The notes under the pieces: generated by a model | Database searches by the model: none | The model's input: only the letters and a program-made list of their open reading frames with translations | What the model was told of the DNA's origin: nothing | In this document: positions 35,306 through 44,614 of the stretch, piece by piece | Numbering within the stretch: position 1 is the first letter of the stretch | Layout of the letters: the number at the start of each line of letters is the position of its first letter | NCBI GenBank assembly: GCA_963676635.1 | Contig: OY781105.1 | Location: 248,001 to 312,000, forward strand | Length of the DNA: 64,000 bases | Source: GCA-002708315 sp963676635 | Lineage (GTDB): Bacteria > Bacteroidota > Bacteroidia > Bacteroidales > F082 | Direction: 5' to 3' | Made by a program: the position numbers and the translations under genes

Positions 35306-37266
35306 TGTGATAATGCTTTTCTTGCTTTTAGTATATACTTTGATCTGTCAAGAGGATTGATGCCACGAAATGGTGTAGTAGCACCTTCTTCAACAGAGCA
35401 CTCACGATAACCGTTGAATATAGTAGCATATTTCCCCCTACCTTTTGTTATTGATGCCAGCTTTGTGGCATAATCTAATGATTCTTTGGCAGGGATAATT
35501 CCTGATAATGTGAATGTTTCATCTTCTATTATGGGATTTCCAATTTCTGTCCGGAGTATTGTAAGACTGCTGGCAATTTTACCGAGATACTCTTCCGGAG
35601 CAGATATTGTGTATTTCAGGACAGGCTCAAGAAGAGTTGTGCCAATATCTCTGAACGCTTTCATTAGTGCCATTGGTGTGGCGATAGCAAAGTCTCCTGC
35701 ACGGGAATGGACATTGTGGTCTTCACCACCGATAAGAGTAATCTTGATATCTGTTACTTCCCAGCCAAACATACCTTGTTCTAAAGCTTTAGGGATAGTC
35801 CGTTCAACTTCATTCTGATAACGCTGAGCAATATCGTTAACACCTACCTGCGATGAGAATGATACGCCGGAACCTCTTTTTCCAGGTTCAATATGAAATT
35901 TAACCACAGCCCAACAAGGCTTCGGCATGGTGTATTCTTCATATGCGAATCCTTTATCAGCAAGTGTCTCTTTATAAATTACAGTTGGATCACTAAAGAC
36001 AGCTTCAATCCCAAATCTATCTAACAATACTGATTTTAAAATCTGGATTTGAATTATCCCCATTATTTTTATCTGAAGTTCTCTCTCATCCTTAAGCCAT
36101 TTGAGGTCCAGAGCGGGATCTTCAATGCTAAGTTGCTGGACTGATTCTACAAGCCTTGTATACTCATTGTGGTTTGCAGGAGTAATGCTTACGGTAAGCA
36201 AGGGAGTGTTAAGATTAATACTCTTATCACGACTAATACCGATATAGTCACCGGCTATAGCTGATGACAGTCCACAAACAGCGGCAACATCACCAGTGCT
36301 GAAACTATCAACCTGCTTGTATTTATGGCCTTCAATCTTTCTTATCTGGGTTATCTTGTATGCATCAGGACTATTACTGACAAACACTTCATCACGTGAG
36401 GATATCTCGCCACTAAATAATCTGACATGAGCAACACGCCCAAGAGAAGAATCGTGCTCAACTTTGAAGATAATTCCTGAAACATCGGAATTAGAATCAT
36501 ATGAAGGAGCATTAATAATATCAGTAATTGTAGTAAGAAGTTCACGTATGCCAATATTAAGCTTTGAGGATCCGAACAAAACAGGAAATACAGTTCTGCT
36601 GTTTGTTTGTTGTTTAAGAGACTCTATAAACTCATTGAAATATATCTTCTCTTCGTTTAAGTATTTTTCAAGTAATATATCATTGTAATTGATAACTGTT
36701 TCCAGAGAAGAATCATCAATATTTCTAAAGTCATGCTCATTTAATTGATCACAAACCACAGGAGCATTAGTTGCAATATTATCAACACTTTGAAATATGG
36801 CAATATCTTTTGTGAGATACTTTTGTATTTGTCCAATAACCTTGCTTACGTCACATCCTTGTCTGTCAATCTTGTTTACAAATATAATTACAGGAATTCT
36901 CAGTTGTTTCAGAGCAGTCCAGATTGTTTCAGTATGCGCCTGAACCCCCTCATACGCAGAAACAACAAGAATAGCGCAGTCTAAAGCAAGAAGAGCGCGT
37001 TCTACTTCAGCAGAAAAGTCAGCATGCCCCGGTGTATCAATAATATTAATGTTAATGTTATTCCATTTAAGAGCTGCTGAGGCACTTCTTACTGAAATTC
37101 CTCGCAACTTTTCAACTTCAAGCTGATCTGTTTGTGATGTCCCTTTGTCAACGCTTCCCGGTGATTTAATTACACCTGCATTGTAAAGCAACATCTCAGT
37201 AAGCGTTGTTTTGCCCGCATCAACATGTGCTACCAGTCCTATATTTATATGTTGCTGTTTCTGCAT
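35302..37266 (-). CDS. TetM/TetQ/OtrA-type ribosomal protection GTPase
   Basis: This 654-residue EF-G-like translational GTPase has G1 AHVDAGKTT, the G2 region RGISVR, G3 DTPGHADF and G4 NKID, then EF-G domains II-V. Its length (TetM 639, TetQ 657) and opening (INIGLVAHVDAGKTTLTEMLLYNAG) fit the ribosomal protection family rather than EF-G, which is nearer 690-700. These proteins remove tetracycline from the ribosome. Whether this one acts on tetracyclines or another drug cannot be told from sequence. It is the first gene of an operon with the double UvrA-like ATPase (four-base overlap). No mobile element flanks it, so it looks chromosomal. Confidence 0.82.
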   Translation of the reverse strand: MQKQQHINIGLVAHVDAGKTTLTEMLLYNAGVIKSPGSVDKGTSQTDQLEVEKLRGISVRSASAALKWNNININIIDTPGHADFSAEVERALLALDCAILVVSAYEGVQAHTETIWTALKQLRIPVIIFVNKIDRQGCDVSKVIGQIQKYLTKDIAIFQSVDNIATNAPVVCDQLNEHDFRNIDDSSLETVINYNDILLEKYLNEEKIYFNEFIESLKQQTNSRTVFPVLFGSSKLNIGIRELLTTITDIINAPSYDSNSDVSGIIFKVEHDSSLGRVAHVRLFSGEISSRDEVFVSNSPDAYKITQIRKIEGHKYKQVDSFSTGDVAAVCGLSSAIAGDYIGISRDKSINLNTPLLTVSITPANHNEYTRLVESVQQLSIEDPALDLKWLKDERELQIKIMGIIQIQILKSVLLDRFGIEAVFSDPTVIYKETLADKGFAYEEYTMPKPCWAVVKFHIEPGKRGSGVSFSSQVGVNDIAQRYQNEVERTIPKALEQGMFGWEVTDIKITLIGGEDHNVHSRAGDFAIATPMALMKAFRDIGTTLLEPVLKYTISAPEEYLGKIASSLTILRTEIGNPIIEDETFTLSGIIPAKESLDYATKLASITKGRGKYATIFNGYRECSVEEGATTPFRGINPLDRSKYILKARKALSQ

Positions 37267-37280
37267 CTGTAAGAAATATG

Positions 37281-37288
37281 CAAAAATA
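37281..37288 (-). promoter_or_regulatory. Proximal -7 element candidate for the ribosomal protection operon
   Basis: TATTTTTG on the minus strand, 14 bases upstream of the start codon. It would give a very short leader. Confidence 0.4.
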
Positions 37289-37356
37289 GGATTTTATACA
37301 TGAAAGTAGCAAATAACTTGCAACCTAACATTGAATTGAACATTGAGCTTTGAAGA

Positions 37357-37385
37357 TAAAATACAGGCCGGAATTAACTCCGGCC
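37357..37385 (-). promoter_or_regulatory. Attenuator-like hairpin in the leader of the ribosomal protection operon
   Basis: GGCCGGA / TCCGGCC (37366-37372 and 37379-37385) with a six-base loop. On the minus strand the hairpin is followed by TGTATTTTATCTTC, a T-rich run. It lies about 100 bases before the start codon and about 55 bases after an upstream TATTTTTG (37439-37446). It ends no gene on that strand, so conditional termination in a leader is plausible. Confidence 0.45.
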
Positions 37386-37600
37386 CTGGTATGTATGTTG
37401 ATTTATAGTAGTAAGTATTTATTAAATAATTTCTTTAGCAAAAATACACGTAAAGTAAGCCCTTGGAAAGGTCTTTTAGGTGAATAGCATTGGATATTAG
37501 GTGAGTTGATGATTTTAATTGGTTTTGTGTTAAAAAAATATGTGAAATATTATTTTAGAAAGCATTAAGCTTCTATGAATAATAGTCATATTTTTGACAT

Positions 37601-38467
37601 ATGATATATTTATTATTCAGCATATTGTCATCAACAATAGTAGCCTTGATTTTCAAGTTGGTTGATATAAAGAAAACAGATCTGTATTCAGTAATTGTTG
37701 TTAATTATTTAATTGCCTTAATATGTGGTTTTGTTTTGTATAAAGGGGAGATTTCCATTGATTATATAATTCATGCAAAATGGTTCCCTATTTCATTAGT
37801 AATGGGAGCATTGCTTATAATTGGATTTTATCTGATTGGTTCTTCAACCAGAAAGGCAGGAATAGCTATCACAGCTATCGCTAACAGAATGTCTGTTGTT
37901 ATACCTATTCTTTTCTCAATGTTCTACTTTGTTGAAACAGTTGGGTTTGCAAAGATTGTCAGCATTATTATTGCTTTGGCTGCAGTGCTTATGGCCGTTT
38001 ACAAAAAACCACAAAAAAAAGTAAGTGCAAGATTTTCCATATTACCAATTATAATGTTTCTGGTAGTAGGATTAATAGATTCTTTAATAAAACTTGCCCA
38101 GCATTATTATATACCGGAATCTGATGTGAGTCTGTTTACTTCTTTTAGTTTTGGGGTAGCTGCAGTTATAGGATTAATAGGTCTAACTTTTATGAAGAAG
38201 CCGGTAAAGAAATTTACAAATCCTTATGTCTGGCTATTTGGTGTAACGATAGGAGCAGCAAATTTCGGGTCAATGTATTTTCTGATTAATACACTTAACA
38301 AGAGCGGTATGGATAGTTCCATTGTTTATGGTGTTAATCATGTTGGAGTAATATTGCTTTCGATAAGTCTGGGTATTTGGATATTCAGGGAAAAGATAAA
38401 TAAAATAAATATAATAGGAATGATGCTGGCTGTAGTTGCTATTTTGGCACTAACATTAATTGTTTAA
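37601..38467 (+). CDS. EamA-family (DMT superfamily) transporter
   Basis: This 288-residue protein has about ten hydrophobic segments in two five-helix halves, a central charged loop (KKPQKKVSA) and Lys-terminated helices, as in EamA permeases of the drug/metabolite superfamily. The substrate is not predictable. It is followed five bases later by the corrinoid adenosyltransferase gene, so it may be co-transcribed. The ATG at 37601 is the only start that keeps the first helix; its closeness to the TATTTTTG element suggests a nearly leaderless transcript. Confidence 0.75.
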   Translation: MIYLLFSILSSTIVALIFKLVDIKKTDLYSVIVVNYLIALICGFVLYKGEISIDYIIHAKWFPISLVMGALLIIGFYLIGSSTRKAGIAITAIANRMSVVIPILFSMFYFVETVGFAKIVSIIIALAAVLMAVYKKPQKKVSARFSILPIIMFLVVGLIDSLIKLAQHYYIPESDVSLFTSFSFGVAAVIGLIGLTFMKKPVKKFTNPYVWLFGVTIGAANFGSMYFLINTLNKSGMDSSIVYGVNHVGVILLSISLGIWIFREKINKINIIGMMLAVVAILALTLIV

Positions 38468-38472
38468 TTGTT

Positions 38473-38985
38473 ATGAAGGGATATCTACATATCTATACCG
38501 GCAACGGAAAGGGAAAAACAACTGCTGCTTTGGGACTTGCTATGCGTGCAGCAGGTGCTGGTAAGAAAGTGTTTATTGGTCAGTTTGTAAAAGGGAAGGT
38601 ATATTCAGAGCTTAATATTATTGATAAGATACCTGGAATAAAGCTTAAGCAATATGGCAGAACCTGTTTTATTGAAAGAGAGCCGGAACAGGAAGATATT
38701 ATTGCAGCAAATGAAGGTTTGAAAGAGATATCAGAGGTAATTATATCAGGGATGTTTGATATTGTAATACTTGATGAATTAACAATAGCTTTATACTACA
38801 ATCTTTTCACCTTTGAGGAATTGCTGGATGTTATCAAAAAACGTCCTGAAGCGACAGAGATTATCATTACAGGACGTTATGCTCCTGATAAATTAATGGA
38901 GATAGCAGATCTTGTTACAGAAATGAAAGAAATCAAACACTATTATAATAAAGGTATTCAGGCACGTGAAGGAATTGAATACTAA
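38473..38985 (+). CDS. cobO: Corrinoid adenosyltransferase (CobO/BtuR type)
   Basis: The 170-residue protein has the CobO/CobA P-loop YTGNGKGKTTAALG, the AMRAAGAGKKVFIGQFVKG segment, the Walker-B-like VILDEL and the C-terminal EMKEIKHYYNKGIQAREGIEY block. It transfers the adenosyl group of ATP to cob(I)alamin or cobinamide for B12 salvage or synthesis. No other cobalamin gene is adjacent. Its neighbour, an EamA transporter, has no proven connection. Confidence 0.93.
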   Translation: MKGYLHIYTGNGKGKTTAALGLAMRAAGAGKKVFIGQFVKGKVYSELNIIDKIPGIKLKQYGRTCFIEREPEQEDIIAANEGLKEISEVIISGMFDIVILDELTIALYYNLFTFEELLDVIKKRPEATEIIITGRYAPDKLMEIADLVTEMKEIKHYYNKGIQAREGIEY

Positions 38986-39045
38986 TACCGTTGAAAATCC
39001 GCATTAGCATTCAAATGCATAAACACACACCTGAATACCTTATCT

Positions 39046-41472
39046 TTATTCATATTTTAAAGCATCCACTGGGTTACTAGATGAGGCCTTTATCACATAA
39101 TAGCTGATAGTAAGCAAACCTACTCCAATTGCTATTAAACCAGAAAGTAACATCAGAGATATTTTTATATCTGTAAAATAGAAGAAACTCGATTGAAGCC
39201 ATATTGTCAATCTCCACCACGCAATAGGAATAGCGAGCACAAAGGCAATAACAATAAGTATGAAAAACTCCCTATATAATAAAAGGAGTATGTCGAAGAC
39301 CGTAGCCCCATTTACTTTTCTGATACCTATTTCTCTTGTGCGTTGTTCAGTAGTAAATGAAGATAGCCCGAATAAGCCAAGTAAAGCAATAAATACAGTA
39401 AGTATTGCCACAATACTGAAAATTGTATTGATTTTTTGCTCACCTTCATACATATCCTCCTGCATCTGAGAAAGCAACTTGTAGTCGAAAGGACGTTTCG
39501 CTCCATTCCTGTTCCATGCTTCTTCGATATCGGTAAGGGCTTTATTAAGTTGTCCGTTAGCTACTTTAACAGACATATAATATCTGGGTTCAGGGCTGAT
39601 GAATAAAATAATGGGTTCAATCTTGTTGTGCAGTGACATAAAATTGAAATCCTTAACAACACCAATGACTTTCATTATACGACCTCCCTGATGGTTCTCA
39701 TCATAGCCATAATGAATTTTCTTCCCAAGAGCACTACCGCTCCATCCAAATTGTCTTGCGGCGGTTTCATTAATAATCACAGCCGCACTATCATCAGTAC
39801 CCATATTAATATCGAAGTCCCTGCCTTCCAGAAATTCAAATTCCATAAGATCGTTGAAGTAATAATCGCTTTGGTTTAAGATAACTGTCAGATCCTTCAT
39901 TTCTGTTTCCTGTTCTACTCCCATAACCTGTATCCAGCCAATTCTTCCCGGAACGCCTGTTGAATTTGACGCTTTCTCAATGTAAGGACTCAAAAGCAAG
40001 TCTTCCCTAAACACTTTGGCTTTTTCACGAAACTGATCATCCTGTAATGATAGCACAACAACATTCTCCTTATTATAGCCCTGATCTTTTTTATTTAGAA
40101 AATTTAACTGATCACGCACGACAAGTGTGGCGATTATCATAACAATGGCAATAAAGAACTGGAACACAACCAGGATTCTTCTCATCAGTAGTGTGTTCTT
40201 GGATGATGTTGAATTGGTACCTTTAAGAATATTCAGAGGCATAAAGGAGCTTAGGTAGAAAGCAGGATAGCTTCCTGAGAATACTCCTATTATTATAGTA
40301 ACCAGAATTATTGCCGTGAGGAAAACAGGATCAAATAGTGTGCTTAAGTACAGGTCTTTTCCTGCCAAAGCATTAAAATCAGGCAAAAACATGTAAACGA
40401 TGCCAATGGACATTATTAAAGCAATAAAAGACATTAATAATGATTCTGATAAGAACTGAAATACAAGTTGCGGCTTTTCTGCACCCATAACTTTACGCAT
40501 TCCTACTTCTCTGGATCGTGTGGCTGATCTGGCAGTAGCCATATTCATATAATTAATGGCAGCAAGAATAAGCATAAAGATCGCTATCGCCGAAAATATA
40601 TATACATACGCAATGTTTCCACTTGGCTCATCAGCTCCGAAATCTGAATGAAGGTGAACATCGCACAAAGGTGTTGAATGAAGGTTAAAAGAAGCGTTTA
40701 TCTGATCTCCAATGGGGCGCATGTATTTGTCGTAAAATTCAGGAAATTTTTCATGAATGCTACTCATTGTTGAATTTTCATGTAGCTCAACATAAGTATA
40801 TAATCCAATGTTCCAGAAGGCTATGGGTTCAAGGCTATTATAACGTTCAGCACCAACTCTTTCTGAGAGAGTACTCATGGATATGAGAGCATCATATTTC
40901 AGATGAGTGTTAAGAGGCAGGTTCTTTATTACTGCTGTTACCTTGTATTGGTCGCCATCAGCAGATTCAATAACCTTTCCAATGGGGTTTTCGTTTCCAA
41001 AATACTTTTTTGCAATCCTGTCTGTAAGCACAACAGAATTAGGTTCAACAAGTGCTTTATTTAAATCTCCTATCAGAAGCTCATGTGAGAAAACATCAAA
41101 GACAGTTGAGTCAGTATAGAAGAACCTGTCTTCATAGTATTCTTTATCACCATAGCGAAAAGTAGTATTATTCACATTGTCAAATCGTACAATATTTTTA
41201 ATTTCAGGGTATTCCAATTGAAGGGCAGGTCCTAAAGGTATTGGCACTACTGCGAAATTATCATGTTTTGAGCTAACTTCAAATTCAGACTCAATCCTGT
41301 AAATATTCTGGTGATTTATATAATGTTTATCATAAGAAAGTTCATCATTAACATAAATCAGAATAAAGATAAATGCTGTTAACCCAGTTGTGAGTCCCAA
41401 AATGTTTAGAATTGCATAGAAGGGACTCTTTTGTATGTTTCTTATTGCTGTTTTCAAATAACTTATCCACAT
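39046..41472 (-). CDS. MacB/FtsX-type ABC transporter permease
   Basis: This 808-residue permease has two MacB-like halves. Each has an N-terminal helix plus large periplasmic domain and a three-helix FtsX block (SRSATRSREVGMRKVMGAEK around residue 320, RTREIGIRKVNGATVFD around 725). The duplicated form is common in Bacteroidota. With the upstream ATPase and membrane-fusion genes it forms a MacAB-like efflux or envelope-export system. It is the last gene of that operon, about 100 bases after the ATPase gene. Substrate unknown. Confidence 0.85.
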   Translation of the reverse strand: MWISYLKTAIRNIQKSPFYAILNILGLTTGLTAFIFILIYVNDELSYDKHYINHQNIYRIESEFEVSSKHDNFAVVPIPLGPALQLEYPEIKNIVRFDNVNNTTFRYGDKEYYEDRFFYTDSTVFDVFSHELLIGDLNKALVEPNSVVLTDRIAKKYFGNENPIGKVIESADGDQYKVTAVIKNLPLNTHLKYDALISMSTLSERVGAERYNSLEPIAFWNIGLYTYVELHENSTMSSIHEKFPEFYDKYMRPIGDQINASFNLHSTPLCDVHLHSDFGADEPSGNIAYVYIFSAIAIFMLILAAINYMNMATARSATRSREVGMRKVMGAEKPQLVFQFLSESLLMSFIALIMSIGIVYMFLPDFNALAGKDLYLSTLFDPVFLTAIILVTIIIGVFSGSYPAFYLSSFMPLNILKGTNSTSSKNTLLMRRILVVFQFFIAIVMIIATLVVRDQLNFLNKKDQGYNKENVVVLSLQDDQFREKAKVFREDLLLSPYIEKASNSTGVPGRIGWIQVMGVEQETEMKDLTVILNQSDYYFNDLMEFEFLEGRDFDINMGTDDSAAVIINETAARQFGWSGSALGKKIHYGYDENHQGGRIMKVIGVVKDFNFMSLHNKIEPIILFISPEPRYYMSVKVANGQLNKALTDIEEAWNRNGAKRPFDYKLLSQMQEDMYEGEQKINTIFSIVAILTVFIALLGLFGLSSFTTEQRTREIGIRKVNGATVFDILLLLYREFFILIVIAFVLAIPIAWWRLTIWLQSSFFYFTDIKISLMLLSGLIAIGVGLLTISYYVIKASSSNPVDALKYE

Positions 41473-41570
41473 ATATTTTAAATTTTGCTGTGTAAACTAT
41501 TAGCTGAAATGTTTTTATGATTTACATGTAACAAATCTGATGGCTACTATTCTGCTTTATCAGAAGACAG

Positions 41571-42272
41571 TTAAATTGTAATGGCAGCCTTGTTGAGGTC
41601 TGATATTTTTTCACTTATAACCTGACCATCAAACAACATAACAGTACGTTGAGCATAACCGGCATCGCGCTGTGAGTGTGTAACCATTACTATGGTAGTT
41701 CCGTTTTGATTAAGTTCCTCCAGAAGTTTCATAACCTCTTCACCATGTGATGAATCAAGATTACCTGTTGGCTCATCGGCAAGTATTAATTTGGGGCTTG
41801 AAACGACTGCCCGTGCTACGGCAACACGTTGCTGCTGACCACCGGAGAGCTGATTAGGGAAGTGTTTCTTACGATGAAGAATCTGCATTTGGTCTAAAGC
41901 TGCTTCTACTTTTTGTTTTCTTTCTTTTGCACTTAATCCTAAATAAATAAGTGGCATTTCAACATTTTCAAAAACATTGAGTTGTTCAATCAGGTTGAAG
42001 TTCTGAAAGACAAATCCTATATTTCTCTTTCTTAGCCTGGCACGCTGTCGCTCTGAGAAGCCGGAAACTTCATTGTTTAGAAATAAGAAGCTGCCTTTTG
42101 TAGGAGAGTCAAGCAATCCTAATATGTTTAGGAGTGTAGACTTACCACAGCCAGAAGGGCCCATTATTGCTACAAACTCTCCATCTGAGATGTTAAGGTT
42201 CACATGGTTGAGCGCTGTTGTTTCAACTTCCTCTGTACGAAATATTTTTGTGAGTTCTTTAGTTTGTATCAT
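41571..42272 (-). CDS. LolD/MacB-type ABC transporter ATPase
   Basis: The 233-residue ATPase has Walker A GPSGCGKST, the Q-loop in FVFQNFNLI, signature LSGGQQQRVAVARA, Walker B LILADEPTGNLD and the H-loop VTHSQRD. GFSERQRARLRKRNIGFVFQ is typical of the LolD/MacB class. It powers the MacB-like permease encoded downstream and follows the membrane-fusion gene by 25 bases. Confidence 0.92.
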   Translation of the reverse strand: MIQTKELTKIFRTEEVETTALNHVNLNISDGEFVAIMGPSGCGKSTLLNILGLLDSPTKGSFLFLNNEVSGFSERQRARLRKRNIGFVFQNFNLIEQLNVFENVEMPLIYLGLSAKERKQKVEAALDQMQILHRKKHFPNQLSGGQQQRVAVARAVVSSPKLILADEPTGNLDSSHGEEVMKLLEELNQNGTTIVMVTHSQRDAGYAQRTVMLFDGQVISEKISDLNKAAITI

Positions 42273-42297
42273 AAAGCTTAATGTTTAATGTTAGGGT

Positions 42298-43551
42298 TTA
42301 TTTAAAAATAAGTTTTTCTTTATCTCCGAAACTGTAATATGATGAGACAATAACATTCTCTCCATCTGACAGCCCTTCAGTTACTTCATAATAGCTTGTG
42401 TTCTGTCTGTTGATTTTAATAGGACGCCTGAATGCAAATTCACCAGATTCATCAATAACATAGATCCAATTGCCTCCTGTATCCTGGAAGAAGCTTCCAC
42501 GTTTTACAATTATGGCATTTGTTTCATTGCTGAATGTAAGTCTGAGTTGTACTGTTTGTCCTCTTTTTAATCCTTTGGGCGTAATATCATCCTTAAACAA
42601 TAAATCAACTTTAAATGCTCCGTTTTGTACATCAGTATATATTTTATCCACGTACAACTTGTATATCTTACCTGCAAAGCTAAGTTCTGCTTCTTGTCCA
42701 ATGAAAACTCTTGTAACATACCTTTCATCAATGCGGGCTTCCATTTTAAATCCAGTAACAAGATCGATTTGCCCCAGATGTTCTCCAATGCTTTTTGTTT
42801 GACCTATCTCAAGATTGAATGATGATAATTTTCCATCAGCAGTGGCTTTAACATAAGCGTTGTCCATGTTCTTTCTTAGTAGTTTCATATTGTCTTTCAT
42901 TCGGCTTAATGAGGCTTCTATGTCTTGTTTTTGTGCTTCCCGCGATATTGAGTCAAGTTTTTGTAATTCAAGGGATATCTTAAGTTGCTTTTGTGTGAAG
43001 ATGTGTTCACGCTGTGCATCTTCAAATTCTTTGTCGGCTATTACACCATTTTCGTATAACTGTACTTTTCTTTGAAAATCTACTTCAGCCTGATCTATCT
43101 GATATTGCAACTGAACAATTTCTTTTTGTCTGAGAAATTTGTTTTGTTCCAGTGAAAGTTTGGTGTTTTGCAGATTATTCATTTCAGCAAGCATGCGGGT
43201 TTCCTGTTCCATGTAACTTAATTCCATGGCTGTATTTAAAAGCTTTAACAGAGTGTCTCCTTTGTGCACAATGTCGCCATCTTCAGCAAAAACAGCCTCA
43301 ACAACACCTCCCTGTATTGCTTCTATATGGTATGTGTGTTTTGGTACAACAACACCATCAACAGGAATGAATTCTCTGAACTTGCCAGTCTTTACTTTAG
43401 CAATTGTTAACTGATTTTTATCTATGTATAATCGTGATGAGTTATCCCGAATGAATAGAAGGTAAATGATTAAAAACAAAAAAGCAGCAATAGCCGCAAT
43501 TATAATTATCTTCGATTTTGTCCACTTTTTCTTTTCAATTATTCTGTCCAT
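42298..43551 (-). CDS. HlyD/MacA-family membrane fusion protein
   Basis: The 417-residue protein has one N-terminal membrane anchor (about 15-35) and a lipoyl-like half motif (GGVVEAVFAEDGDIVHKGDTLLKL). A long coiled-coil hairpin (about 120-215) comes next, then the second lipoyl half and a beta-barrel domain. Such adaptors bridge an inner-membrane ABC exporter to a TolC-like outer-membrane channel. It is the first gene of the operon with the ATPase and permease. No TolC gene is in the window. Confidence 0.88.
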   Translation of the reverse strand: MDRIIEKKKWTKSKIIIIAAIAAFLFLIIYLLFIRDNSSRLYIDKNQLTIAKVKTGKFREFIPVDGVVVPKHTYHIEAIQGGVVEAVFAEDGDIVHKGDTLLKLLNTAMELSYMEQETRMLAEMNNLQNTKLSLEQNKFLRQKEIVQLQYQIDQAEVDFQRKVQLYENGVIADKEFEDAQREHIFTQKQLKISLELQKLDSISREAQKQDIEASLSRMKDNMKLLRKNMDNAYVKATADGKLSSFNLEIGQTKSIGEHLGQIDLVTGFKMEARIDERYVTRVFIGQEAELSFAGKIYKLYVDKIYTDVQNGAFKVDLLFKDDITPKGLKRGQTVQLRLTFSNETNAIIVKRGSFFQDTGGNWIYVIDESGEFAFRRPIKINRQNTSYYEVTEGLSDGENVIVSSYYSFGDKEKLIFK

Positions 43552-43663
43552 ATTATTGTTGGTTAAAACATTTGTTTTCTTGATCTAATACTATGCCATA
43601 TTATCGTGTTCTCAGATAGTCAGGATTATATGATTTATTGCTGTGGTTTTTGTTTAGCATTTA

Positions 43664-43679
43664 TGTTCGTAAATGAACA
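43664..43679. promoter_or_regulatory. Inverted repeat in the efflux/thioesterase intergenic region
   Basis: TGTTCGTAAATGAACA is a TGTTC-N6-GAACA inverted repeat, 113 bases upstream of the membrane-fusion gene and 155 before the thioesterase gene. It resembles an operator for a dimeric repressor. No regulator gene is adjacent, so its meaning is open. Confidence 0.3.
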
Positions 43680-43806
43680 CGCTATGTTTGTTTTTATACA
43701 TGTAACTTGTACTTTCTTTGTTTGTTGACCGTCAATTTTATGGAAGCCTTTGTGAAATATCTGATTAAAAAATATCGATAAAATACTGATGAAGTCAAAA
43801 TCATAA

Positions 43807-43814
43807 TAACTTTG
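43807..43814 (+). promoter_or_regulatory. Candidate -7 element for the thioesterase operon
   Basis: TAACTTTG, matching TAnnTTTG, 19 bases upstream of the start at 43834. Confidence 0.5.
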
Positions 43815-43833
43815 CGGTTAAATTAAGCAGACT

Positions 43834-44592
43834 ATGTTGAAAGAAAGCGACAAGATATACTCTATTACTTACAAGGTAGATACTAACTACGTAAACTTTA
43901 ATAAAAAGTTGGGGTTGTATGGAACACTTGGCTTAATACAGGATGTTGCATCGGAGCATGCTGAGATTCTTGGTTTTGGATATCAGGATATGCTTGATCG
44001 CAATATCTTTTGGGTGTTAACACGACAAAAACTGGTTATGAATAGATGGCCTGACTGGCGTGATAACGTAAAAGTTGTAACATGGACAAAACCGGTGGAA
44101 GGTTTTAATGCTTTCAGGGAATTTGAGCTTTTTATTGGCGATGATAAAATAGGGGAGTGCACTACAACCTGGATGATTCTTGATGGCGTTACAAGAAGGC
44201 CAACAAAGCCTGCTTTTGATGATAACGATAAGTTTGCCAGAATGGATTACGGTCTTGAAATACGTGCAGGCAGAGTTAAGGCTCCCGAAGAAATGTCAAA
44301 AGCTGGAGTTTTCAAGGTTCATAACAGCGATATTGATATGAATCAGCATGTGAATAATACCAGATATTCTAAGTGGATACTGGATTCAATCCCCATGGAA
44401 TATCATAAAACATTGAATCTTAAAGAATTTGAGATAAACTTTCTTGGTGAAACATTCCTTGATGATGATGTGACTATAATGAGTGTTACGGAGGATGAGA
44501 GTTCACCAGAGAAGGTTGCTTTTTATACTGGTCTTCGCGAAAGCGATAACCGGAAAGTGTTTGCTGCCAGACTAGTAGCTATTGATAAGTAA
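43834..44592 (+). CDS. Acyl-ACP thioesterase
   Basis: This 252-residue protein consists of two hot-dog folds. The second holds the plant/bacterial acyl-ACP thioesterase signature SDIDMNQHVNNTRYSKWILD, with the catalytic Asn and His in NQHVNN. VTWTKPVEGFNAFREFEL and TTWMILD in the first fold also fit. It releases free fatty acid from acyl carrier protein. It heads a short plus-strand cluster with a flavin-reductase-like and a SnoaL-like protein. Confidence 0.87.
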   Translation: MLKESDKIYSITYKVDTNYVNFNKKLGLYGTLGLIQDVASEHAEILGFGYQDMLDRNIFWVLTRQKLVMNRWPDWRDNVKVVTWTKPVEGFNAFREFELFIGDDKIGECTTTWMILDGVTRRPTKPAFDDNDKFARMDYGLEIRAGRVKAPEEMSKAGVFKVHNSDIDMNQHVNNTRYSKWILDSIPMEYHKTLNLKEFEINFLGETFLDDDVTIMSVTEDESSPEKVAFYTGLRESDNRKVFAARLVAIDK

Positions 44593-44614
44593 TGTTTTAA
44601 CTAATGAATAGATT

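Larger units (their letters stand above)
37267..37600. other. Divergent intergenic region, ribosomal protection gene / EamA gene (334 bases)
   Basis: It contains two minus-strand TATTTTTG elements (37281-37288 and 37439-37446), the leader hairpin (37366-37385), and a plus-strand TATTTTTG (37589-37596). The plus-strand element is so close to the EamA start that the mRNA could be nearly leaderless. A short minus-strand reading frame beginning MFNSMLGCKLF overlaps the start of the ribosomal protection gene out of frame. It is not supported as a gene but could be a leader peptide. Confidence 0.45.

Noticed and set aside
35302..37266. Recently acquired tetracycline resistance gene on a mobile element
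   Set aside because: No integrase, relaxase, transposase or repeat borders are near; the IS66 copy is 12 kb away and clearly separate.
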